Source: Paragorgia papillata (Eukaryota; Cnidaria; Anthozoa; Scleralcyonacea; Coralliidae). From it: 64,000 nt of DNA. Both the position numbers and the translations under genes were made by a program. A model generated the notes under the pieces. It saw nothing but the letters and a program-made list of their open reading frames with translations. It was not told the origin of the DNA and ran no database searches. Of the stretch, positions 1-11,100 are shown in pieces (within the stretch, counting starts at the first letter, position 1; each line of letters begins with the position of its first letter). The stretch spans positions 473,501 through 537,500 of the forward strand of contig JAWNZC010000013.1 of NCBI GenBank assembly GCA_035771165.1, written 5' to 3'.

Positions 1-21
1 CTCTGGGGAGTGATCAGATAA

Positions 22-152
22 AGTATTGTATTGTATTGTATTGTAGTGTAGTGTAGTGTAGTGTAGTGTATTGTATTGTATTGTATTGTATTGTATTGTA
101 TTGTATTGTATTGTATTGTATTGTATTGTATTGTATTGTATTGTGTTGTATA
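22..152. repeat. ATTGT pentanucleotide microsatellite
   Basis: About 130 bp of a nearly pure 5-bp unit (ATTGT), with a GTAGT-like variant block near its left side. The reading frames through it are repeat artefacts. Confidence 0.95.
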
Positions 153-446
153 TGAACAGCCCCTGACTCTGCTGACACGAAATTGTTGATTGCTGGCCAT
201 AGGAAATGCCCTATCCAGTTTATATAGAGATCAGTGGTCTGAGTACACAAATGACTTGAAGTTCGATATGATTTCAAGTATAAGTTCTAAGACCAAGAGC
301 AATTATGCTAGAGAGTTGATTTCTAGCGGGAAGTTTTACGTGGTGGTTAAACGAAAGAAACATGTCTAGCCACTTTTTCCTGCTTCCAACAGTTATATAA
401 TGGGGGTGTGTGTGTGTGGGGGGGGGGGGGGGTGGTGGTTTACAAC

Positions 447-545
447 AGGCCTGTGTAGTTGCATTTTTCGCAACTGGTCCCGGTCTGGTCTTAAAATGTA
501 TATAATATTCTACACTCGAATTTTCCTTCACCAAAAATCCCTAGA
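447..545 (+). mobile_element. SINE tail fragment
   Basis: This block is a near-identical direct repeat of 718-815 (shared words such as GCATTTTTCGCAACTGG and CACTCGAATTTTCCTTCA). It holds only the 3' body of the SINE that is more complete at 655-818, and it is preceded by a GT/G-rich tract at 402-431. Confidence 0.7.
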
Positions 546-654
546 ACATGCTATGTAATCGAGTGAAATGCCCAATATTACTTATAATATACCCAATTCT
601 CTCCTGGCATTACCACCTTAATATATATACAGAACTCGCGATCAAGCTCTCGGC

Positions 655-818
655 AACGATCAGTGGTCAGAGCATTGCACTAGGATCGCAAGGTCGTGGG
701 TTCAATTCCTGCTGGAAGGCCTGTGTAGTTGCATTTTTCGCAACTGGTCCCGGTCTGGTCTTAAAATATATATATTCTACACTCGAATTTTCCTTCACCC
801 AAAATCCTGAGAACAAAC
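655..818 (+). mobile_element. tRNA-derived SINE
   Basis: The head looks like a pol III promoter: an A-box-like stretch at about 664-674 (TGGTCAGAGCA) and a B-box-like GGGTTCAATTCC near 698-709. The body that follows is shared with 447-545. The head does not fold as a complete tRNA, so I call it a retroposon rather than a tRNA gene. Confidence 0.6.
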
Positions 819-1011
819 TGACTTTAGGTCGGTTGTGTAATGTTTTTACAGATCGTTTTCACGAGTTCGGCCCGAGATTCAATTCACGCCATATAATCTC
901 AGGTCACCCAAACTGAAGTTTTGAGGCTGACCCAATTCCAGGCTGGCTTTCCAAGTGTAAATAGAATCTATAACTCTAAGGGGTGTGTTAAATGAGGCCG
1001 CGGCCTAAATT

Positions 1012-1742
1012 CGTACCGGTGTCACAGCGGATTTGGACCCCCCAGTAGATTTGGACCCCCGGTCCAAATCTCCTAGTAGATTTAGACCGGGGGGTCCAAA
1101 TCTACTAGTAAATATGGACCCCCCGTTGGCGGATTTGGACCCCCCCTTTTTAAACATTTTTTATACCCAAAACAACCCAGAAAACGATGAATATGTTACA
1201 TTCATTAATTTTCATATCCAAAGCCAGTTAATAAACCTCAAATAGTCGAGCTTATTGTGTTGCAATAGCGAATAAAAAACATTGTTGGGCGACATTTTCA
1301 TAGTTCGAAAATTTGGTTCGTTGACGTACATGCATCAAATAAAATTCTATTGCCAGTAACATTATCTAAATTCAAAAATCTTAACAATGTGTTATTAAAC
1401 TGAGTAAGTACTACAAAAAACTAGAAAGTTACCAAGTGGAAAATATGTATACAACTACAAGGATAAATAAACATCGCTAAAAATGGAGAGCGTGGAGATC
1501 GCTTTTACTAACTCTGGTAGTGGTTTCTATTTTACGGTTTGTGTTCTTTATCATATCACTAATTATATAAAGTGACAAAAAAACTTCAGACTGTTCGCTA
1601 TTATGAATTTCGTTTATATTATTGTGTTCACACTACATATATTTAGCTTTTGGTCCAAATCCGCCAACCGGGGGTCCAAATCTACTAGGAGATTTGGACC
1701 GGGGGTCCGAATTTAGGGGGGTCCAAATTAACTGGGACACCT
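1012..1742. mobile_element. TIR element with 9-bp TSD (Mutator-like MITE)
   Basis: Inverted ends built from GTGTC(A/C)CAG plus repeated GATTTGGACCCCCC-type words (about 1018-1080 and 1650-1742) face each other. The element is bracketed by the 9-bp direct repeat GCCTAAATT at 1003-1011 and 1743-1751, the TSD length known for Mutator-like elements. The 570-bp centre is AT-rich with no recognisable ORF. Confidence 0.6.
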
Positions 1743-2114
1743 GCCTAAATTTTTGCATTTCGGTTTTCGTTTACACGAGCCCGGCCTTGAAATTATATAG
1801 GCTTGCTTACGTTGTTGCTTCAAGATTCGTGTCAATTGTCTTCCAGCTCGTGACCGCCAGAGAAGAATTTTATGTGGATTTGACACCAATCTCATTTAAA
1901 ACAACGTATTGAGTTTGAGACGTGAAATTGTGCTTATTATACGCCGGTTAAAAAGCTTTTTTTCCGTAGCCCGAATCGGTTCGGATTACCCTTAGATTCT
2001 GTTTACATGGAAAGCCGGCTTTGTGTAAACACCCCCTAATTCAGACAGATTCGGATGCTCTGGTGCTCTATTCTTTTGCGTTCGAATTTATTTCTTTTTA
2101 TAACATTTTTCAAG

Positions 2115-5100
2115 GATAAAAAGATAAGAATTCTTGAAGAAAAAGTGCAGTTACTAGAAAAAGCTAGAGGTATACATGCATTAATTAACCCATTACCCGG
2201 CAGATTACCAGGAGGTCTCTCACTTAACTTGACGAGTAAAATCGTCTGGCGTTAGCCAGAGTAAAAGTAATAAGTTGCCAAATAGCAACCATGCCCAGTA
2301 TAAAGGTATTTATTCTCCACCCGAGTGCACAATTCACTCATCATTCAATTCAATCTCGTTCCCAGAGCCCACGTTCCACACCCGGGAAACGAGAGACTCT
2401 GGGATAATCCGTTTCAAATCGTTACGTTATTGGCTGAATAGTGAGCATGAGTTGGTCTGAAGTGACCGGAAGAAGAATTAATAAAACCAAAATAACAAAG
2501 ATGTCGGACGACAAGACTCCAGTGAAGACGTTGCCGCGATCGATATATTCGCCGTATGTGTGTAGATGCTGTAATTCGAGCTTCGCCAGCAACCCCATTG
2601 ACTTGTTTGGGGAAAAGCCAAACAAGGAGAATATACTATCCAGATTCCGCTCGGATATTTACGCATGCGAAACTCAACCGGAATAACAAGAATCCTGTGA
2701 TTTGAAATGGATTATCTCGTTTCCCGGGTGGGGAACGTGGGCTCTGGGAACGAGATTGCATTCAATTAAGAGAAATGGTCGAGAATCTTTGTGCATGTAT
2801 AATGTTTTTTTGCTCTGATTTCTATGAATGTGCTGTGTTTTCACTTTTTCAGGGTATGGTTCTGAAACTGTTCATGATCTGGAGAGAAAATGCAAATCTC
2901 TTCAGGAACAAGTGCACGACATGGAGGTACAGTCAGATTTAAATTTGATTCAAAGACTTTATTCATTGTTGTCACTTCGTAAAATGGCCCTGTTTGTTTT
3001 CGGTGTATATAAATGTGTCGAGTATATGGGCGGCACGGAATTGAATTCTTTTTACAACGTAAAAAATTAGTTTTTTGCGGGACAAATTTCTTAGTATCAT
3101 TACATGACGACGTTTTAGGTCGTTAATATATTTTCTCAGGTCAATTTTTTCACCAAAATGGTGGTTTTGAAAAGTTGCAACTTCCTCGCAATGTTTTAAT
3201 ATTTTTTGCTGGAATTTTCGTGGGTTGCTAGCTACATACCATCCTACAAAATGTGTCGGCGATCTTTATTATTACAACTAATTATTCGATTATAAGTTCT
3301 ATAATAATAATAATTTAATAATAATTTACATTTCTAGAGCGCTAATTCCCTATAGTCCATTAGCGATAATAAATGATATATTTTTATTTTATTGCGTTTT
3401 AAATCAAGAAAAATGTAAATTATGTTGTGACTAGCTACAGTGATGACTACTAACGTTAATTAAAATTGAACAAAAATATATTTTAGAAATTAAACGTTTC
3501 TGAGAAACGATACAATCTAGGCAGTGTTGACTGAAATTTTAGCAAATTTGGCAAAAAAATTCAAAAAAATTACGTTGGGGCTATAAACGCGTGTATATAT
3601 AATGATGCATTTGTTTATGGTATATTTATTTATGCAATTGTTTTTATATATTTTAAGGAATTTTTAGCTGATTATGGAATGATTTGGGTCGGGCCAGATG
3701 ATATCCCCAGCGATGGCGCAGTGGACGAATTCGATGCGGAGACTCGGTCAGACACTAGACAAGCTTCCAGAAACACTCCAGGTCTTTGGAATCCTGGTAA
3801 GGCTAACATTAAAGACCTATAGCCATGAGCTAAGTCTGTGCCAATGATCCGTGCATGCGCGGCAACAAATTTGCCTGAGATTTTTGTAAAAATTATATTA
3901 CGGAAATTACCGAAATGTAGAACGGTGTAAACATTTCGAAATGTTGCCACACCTACAAACGTCAACGAATTTTGAAATGTTCACTGCGGATTTTAAGGAA
4001 CACGCTATTGACAACATGCACCTTACAAATATATCCGTACATTTTTCGCTACAAGACCACCGCTGAAAACGTTTCCGCAGCTGTTTGTCACATTTGTTTA
4101 TCACGTTTATTTTGAAAACTTTCAACAAATGTCAACGTTTTTAACACGTTTGTGAGAGTGGTAGCGATTAGAAATTTTTCACCTCATTCCACAGTTTGGT
4201 GATTTCCGTATAGTAACCTTCCTCTTTTAAAGAAGCAAGGGTGGCGTGTGCTGTTAGCGCGCTGCCTCTCACCATGGATAGTAAAATGAGTGGATTGGAA
4301 ACTAATAGTCACGTGAGGTGTTTCCAGGCCGCCGATTGGCTGAAAAGCGTTTTTCTTTGCTCGAGAGATGTTGAAACCTAGTTGCAAATTGTGATGTCAC
4401 GAATGGCGTGAGTACGCTTGTTTTACTGAGGTTTTTAGTGAACTTTTCTTCAAATTCTTCATATCCTCACATTCGGATGACTATATGTTGACGTTTCAAA
4501 TGATTTTATCGCCTTACAAACCTGCCTAAGCCACAATCGAGCGTTCGGGGTAAGCGTTGTTGATCTTTGTTTTGATGATTCCTGTGTTGTTTTGAAGAAA
4601 CTGGCGTCCCCAAATTGTGCTTTGTTTTGCTCGGAATTTGGGATGCATATTTTAACTAGTAAACCTTGATATCTTCTTTTAAAATGAGTAAGAATAGACG
4701 GGCATTTTGTTGTATTGTGGCTTTGTCGTATTTACAGACAATTCGATTATCATTTTAGGCTGTATTAATCCCAAACTTTGAATATACTCGGGTTTTTTAA
4801 GCTTGTCAATTGCAACCAGGTTGTTATGCTCACGCCATCAAGTTTCCAATCCAGTCTTTTTACTATCCATGCTCTCACCAAAAGCCCAGTTAGACGGGGT
4901 TAGTATATACTTGGATTGGTGACCGCTTGGGAATGACCCAGGCTTTTAGCCAGAAGGGCGTCCTGGGACGCCCTAGAATGAAAAGTGGACGGCTTTGGAC
5001 GCCCAAAATTTAAAAGATAAAGGAAATTATTCTCAATGATTTGCCTAAAATATACTTTTACGAAAGGTAGGTTATCAATATCGCTAAATCAAGAGTCATC

Positions 5101-8100
5101 GCAATTTAATGCATGACGACACAAACTCGCGAAGTCGAGAATGTTCGAAAAACTGTGACTGAATCTGACATTATACTTTAGCGCGCCACACAGACACTAC
5201 TGACATGAAGCTAACTTTCTTATTAATAGCGCTATACTAAAGTTTGTGAGGTCGTCATCTCGCGGTGGCCTTAGGACTTTTAAATTTTTAGACATTTTCG
5301 GGGGGAGGGAGTTCGGGGGATTATCATGCACCATGGAAATTGGACGCCCTCTCTCAAAATCCTGGCTATAAGCCTGGAATGACCCCGTTGTCGAGCTTTG
5401 AACTTACGTGAGTAGAGTTGTAGTTGATCTCTCCTGTATTTCGAGGGTTTTACGCCGGGTTCTCCGGTTTTCCTCTCTCCGTAAAATCATGTACATCTTA
5501 ACTGTGATCCAAGCAGCCGCCATACGGCACAGTTCAGAAACTGTGTCGTATGGCGGCTGCTTGGAGCGCCTTTGATATGCGTCCTTCGCAATTCAGCCGC
5601 TGGCTGCGAGTAATGATGATTATCCCCCAGTCCTTTATCCTTTATTTATCCTGTAAACGTTTGCACTCTGGGCAGTTTCTGAAGTGACAACCTGACAAGC
5701 TTTTTTTTTTTTAATTGTTTTGCCATATAGAATTTTCAGTAGCATCAAAATTATTTGAGATGGACTTTAACCTGGTCGTTAAAAACGTGAATGAATTAAA
5801 CCTCTTGAGTGGAGGAGACTCTGCCGTCATCTCCCGTACTAGAGGAGGAGCAACACTAAAGGTATAGAGTAATCAGACTTTTATATTGAATGTATTATAC
5901 GAAAAAGGAAACAACCAGTGGGATGCATCCCGGCGACAGTTTGTATTAGAACCAGTGAACTAAATTTTCCAAATCTGGAACTCTAACTTCAGTCATTATC
6001 ATACGCCCAAAACTGAAGTCAGGATTTTGTATCACGTTAGATTCAGTCTCCCATATACTACGCCGTCTGTTACTTTTTGACCGCGTTGGGAACAATTTGT
6101 AGGAGGACTGCATAATATAGATATGTAACTTCACTTTCTGCCCCGAAGTTTGCGTTCTATACACAGGGAGCCCATCTTGGCAGCGCGTGGGCACCTGGGC
6201 ACCTGTGGCGGTCTCGAATGACGCGCGGGGGACTGTGGCAAGGGATTTAAAAAAACGAAAAACGGTTACCGGAAGCGGGGAAAAAGGCGGAAAAAAGGGG
6301 AAAACGAGGAAAGGGGGGAAGGAGAAGAAAAAAAAAAGGGATGAAACACCAAACGTTCAACGTTGGAATGTGTTCCGCAAGTAGCCAGGACATCTCGTAT
6401 CGTCGGGAGCCACCGTTAGAATAGTAAGAATACTGAAACCGACTGAAACTCAGAGTCAGATGAATGTGCAATAAGTCAATAATCCTGAGACTTCCCGCTT
6501 TATCCGAAAAGCTTATCGTAGGATTTCGTAGCTATCCAAAGTGTCAACGATGATGTAGTGTCCTAGCTACTTGCGGAACACATCTCCCGAAAATACGGTA
6601 TGTAATTTAGCTGCAAAATCACGGCTAAAAGTTGAGATTTTGCATCATTTTGATTTATATTTTGATAAATGAATCATTATCACAACTACTTCGCTCAATT
6701 GTCTTACAATTTGAATACCTATAGGCGCTTAAAACGATGTTCAAAACAAGGAAGAATTCGTGTTTCATCCCTTTATTATTTTCCTAAACACACCACGATC
6801 GAGTGTGCCACAGTCCCCCGCGCGTCTTTCGAGTCCGCCACAGGTGCCCACGCGCTGCCAAGATGGGCTCCCTGTGTTCTATAGTTATGAAAATTGAGTT
6901 CACTGACTGGAACAGTCTTGTAACAACTTGCCTGCACGTACATGTATAGAACAACCTGGGCGTTTTAACACGTGTAGCTGGTCTCTTACCCTGCGAGCAG
7001 AGTCTGGCCTCTATATTCGGAGTTGAGCTAGTGGTTGCAAAATTTCTGGGCTATTTTGTAATGCATACTTCGAGCGGCACCTCCATCAAGCTTCATCAGA
7101 TAAATCCAACGTTTTTTTTAAGCAGCCAGTGTACTGATGTTTATTCTAACGGGTTATACCGTTTCAGTTTTTTTAGTTTTTCAGTCTATTTGGATTATTA
7201 TTCAAAATACCATGTTTTTACACCATGTTTTTATTCAATTTCTGTGCTTTCGGCCCGTATTCGTGAGCCGTCTTCTGAAGGCGGTGGTCTTCTGAAGATG
7301 GTGTTACCCACAAATTGTGTTATTAATATTTATTTTATAAATCGCCATGCAAAGCTTCAAAGGATACGATATATCCAAATATTGATTAAACATTAATTTA
7401 TTTTGAATTTTTGATAATGTTGGATAAGGTCAATTGAATTGCAACATGTTTCTTTAGTTTTCACTACTTACGTTTTCGTTTTGTTTTTTCCCCTCCTGCA
7501 GGTCCGCGATCCAGTTCCACTTACGTTGTATGCCAACGGAATCCTCATGTTTTCTGGTCCTTTTCGACCTTACAGCGACAACACTACACAGGTAAGTAAA
7601 TGGCATTTTTGCCATTGTGCTATTATCGCCTTGGGGAGCACTGATGGCGTGTGCTGTTAGGGCGCTGCCTCGCACCAATATAGTTAAAACTCCGTAAAAT
7701 CAACACCTATAGGTCTTAGCTGTAAATGGAGGACCCCACCAGCTCTGCTGAAAAACTTATCCTCCTTAAATAAATAATAATAATAATAATAATTCATATA
7801 ATTTCTAAAGCGATGTATGCAAGATATTATGGATGGCTATTTCCCGTCCGAGCTGCAGACTCGATATCCGGATGGTGTCCCTATCAAGGTAAGATTAATT
7901 CATTATATACTATTAATTCAATAAAAGAACTTCTCCTGTTAAGAAAAAGTGATGTCTTTGCTGTTTTTGGTAAAGATATGCCAAAATTAAACTTTACATT
8001 TATGAGCGAATAATATATATATATATATCGTTGCGTTGCGTTGCATTGCGTTGCGTTGCGTTGCATTACATCACATTACTTGTTGTTTTCAGGTAATAGA

Positions 8101-11100
8101 CAAGAGAGAAGTCGTATTTAACGACAGAAGAACTGAAATACTGTTTCCTGGCTCTGGTCAACTTCTTGACAGTCATAAAGAAACACCAAGCCGCTACGAC
8201 AGCAAAACTAAAATTCATTCGCTGGACGAAATAGCACAAAATCCAGGTATCACCACATTTTAACTTACAATTATCTGTACACTATCACATATCAAATAAA
8301 TCTAAATATTAACTAAATATGATATTTTTTGATTTTCTATCAGTGATTTACTATCAGTGCAAAAAAAAATCGAATTTGAGATATATTTGTTTGCGACGTG
8401 AAAAATAAGATTTTTGCAAATTTACAAATTCACAACGTTTAAATATTGTTCGCTGAAATTTTTAATTCATAAATTCTTCATTAACCTTATTTGCTATAGT
8501 CCGACAGGAAATTTGCCTTCGGGTTTTTTCCCCGCACAGATCTCGTTCCTTCGTAGCTCGGTCTGTAAAATTCGTGTAAATTAAATAAATGTTTGTTTTT
8601 ATACGTTTGTAGAAACTAAGGTATCCGTTGACAAATTTCTTAAAAATCTTCCTCCTTCTGTGATCAGAAACGGTAAAATAATTGACGTTCGATCTGGTAT
8701 AGCTGATTCTTTGAAGGTAGGTGATTTTTCACCATTTTATGTAATATATACATTATACAATATGAAGGCCGCCGAACTTCAATCATTCTCTTTCTTAGGG
8801 TTCTTCAGAAAGTTTGGGAGAAAATCAAGTCAGCCTAATCGATACGCCCGTTGTTCAAGAAATTAAATCCAGGTAGGAATACTTAACAATTAGACAACGG
8901 GCTCGAGTTGTCAACAAGTTGATCAGTTGACGTGGCGCATATCTTTCATAGACAACAAGGATGAGCCATTATTTCGCATTTAAAACTTGGTCCATCACCA
9001 ATAGACAGCGAGTAGCTCAGTCAATCAGAATGAAGGTTTTGTAATAGTCTACTAGTTGGTTTATACTAATATAGCATATCAGTTTTTTGTACGCTAATGA
9101 CAATATTTCGTCTATGGCGTTTGGGTAATCGCTTTATAGAATACTGTATAAATTAGATATTTCTTCTAATGTGCACGTTATTATTAGGGAGGCTTTCAGA
9201 ACCCCAGGAAGGAAGGAAGGAAGGAAGGAAGGAAGGAAGGAAGGAAGGAAGGAAGGAAGGAAGGAAGGAAGGAAGGAAGGAAGGAAGGAAGGAAGGAAGG
9301 AAGGAAGGAAGGAAGGAAGGAAGGAAGGAAGGAAGGAAGGAAGGAAGGAAGGAAGGAAGGAAGGAAGGAAGGAGGGAGGGAGGGAGGGAGGGAGGGAGGG
9401 AGGGAGGGAGGGAGGGAGGGAGGGAGGAGGGAGGGAGGGAGGGAGGGAGGGAGGGAGGGAGGGAGGGAGAGAGAGAGAGAAAGGAAAACGAACGGATGGC
9501 TGAATTACGAAGGACGACCGAAGATCAAATGTATATCAAAGGTGCTCCAGGCAGCCCCCATACGACACATGTCAGACCACGGAGCAGAGCTAAGATCTAG
9601 GTCTATTTGAAATATCTATATTGAAATATCAGGATATGATCTTTTTTATTTATTTATCTTAGAGCACAAAGCGGTGGTGAACGGCCATTGTCTGGTCATC
9701 AGGTGACTACATTAAGAATCAAGTCTGAAAAGGGCGATCAGGTTAGTACTTTGAAACAAAATCTGATAGGATTTATTTAACTGTTAGTCATTTAAGGCCT
9801 AATTTGAAGCTATTATTAAAAACTTATTGACCAGCGAGATGTCTTTATGGCAGGTCTTTACGGTCTGGGGACTCAGGATTTTTTTCCCCCAGAAAACTAT
9901 ACTAACTTTAATTGACTTGATTTCCTAGACCTATATTCTGAAGCTGAAATTTACAGATACCATTGCCAGTGTGAGGAAGTACATCAACAAAGTGAGGTAA
10001 GCACATTTTTTGGCGAGTAACCATTTAATTAACGTGAAGTAGCGAAACCCAATCTGTTATGTGGACTTAACATGAAAGAAGTATAGCTAAGGAGGCCGCG
10101 ATCCATTGCACTGACCAAAAGGATTGTGGCTTCTCTCTGTAGACCAAGGCTCGAATTTGCCGCTCGCAATCTCGCAAAATGCGAGTGAACTTTTGGCTTT
10201 GGCGAGTTTTAGCGAGTAAGAAAACATTTCACTAGCAAAGTTTTGCGAGTGTGACCCGAATTGGGTAAATTGAAGTTTCAGTAAGGCCTGTTCCAAACGC
10301 CGCTCTTCTTATGTGCCGAACCTAATGATAATGACCTAAATCCTTTGTTTATGCTGATTTGCATTAGGTTCGGCGCATGAGAAGAGCGGCGTTTGGAACG
10401 GGCCTAAGTGACTTTTCGAAGCTTGTGATATGTTTGTCTGAGTGTGTCTGACGATCGAAGAAACAAAAGGAGGGAAGGAAAGGCACCCGGTAGGAGATTG
10501 ATGTAGCTGATACACTCAGCCGTGTCAATAGGAAATGCATGCGTGAAGTAGATGCGCAAACATGAACACGTTCCTCGAGGTCGGTGGAGCGCTCAGTGGT
10601 TTACTCTAAAACCATGAACAAAATTTCTAGTTTTTTCGGGGGGAAAAGAGCAAACTCTTTTGCCGAAAGTAGCGATTCAACAGAAGAGCCTCCTAAGAAA
10701 GTATCTGCCATCCCTGGAAAACGTTTAATATCAGAGCAGTAGATATTATAGGCATTTTGACATTTTTAAATTTAATTTCATATTTTGTTGTACTAGCATT
10801 GAGTGGTTGACTAAAGTTTGAGATATTACACATTTACAGCAATCACGCTCAAATAAATAAATGAATATTTTTTAGTGTTTTGCTTAATTACTATGGTTTC
10901 TATCGTTTCTATGGTTACATAGGGATTTTAAATTTTGCCAGTGACTTTCGAATATTTGCTAGTGAAAATAAAACCTACTGGCACATGTTTGCTAGTTACC
11001 TCAAACGTTAATGTAGAGCCTTGCTGTAGACGAGTTGCTGAAATCTCTATATATTGAATAAAACTCACTGGCAGATTAATGGGGGGAAAAACCCACCGAA

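Larger units (their letters stand above)
4238..5497 (+). mobile_element. 5S rRNA-derived SINE split by two insertions
   Basis: The head GGGTGGCGTGTGCTGTTAG (from about 4239) continues after the first insertion at 4872, where GGGGTTAGTA...ACTTGGAT...GGTGACCGC matches the 5S rRNA internal promoter region. The body resumes after the second insertion at 5376 and runs to about 5497 with GGGTTCTCCGGTTTTCCTC. This copy is older than the two elements inside it (4274-4871 and 4940-5375). It lies in UBXN11 intron 3 in the gene's orientation. Confidence 0.8.
10145..11023. mobile_element. non-autonomous hAT-type element with 8-bp TSD
   Basis: The ends CAAGGCTC...GAGCCTTG are bracketed by the perfect 8-bp duplication CTGTAGAC (10137-10144 and 11024-11031), the hallmark length of hAT transposons. 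It lies in the last UBXN11 intron. It contains a nested 120-bp MITE (10285-10404) and a short ORF resembling the start of a hAT transposase (10614-10742). Confidence 0.75.

Noticed and set aside
9169..9600. 143-codon Gly-Arg-Lys-Glu frame
   Set aside because: Translation of the (GGAA)n/(GGAG)n tract inside a UBXN11 intron.
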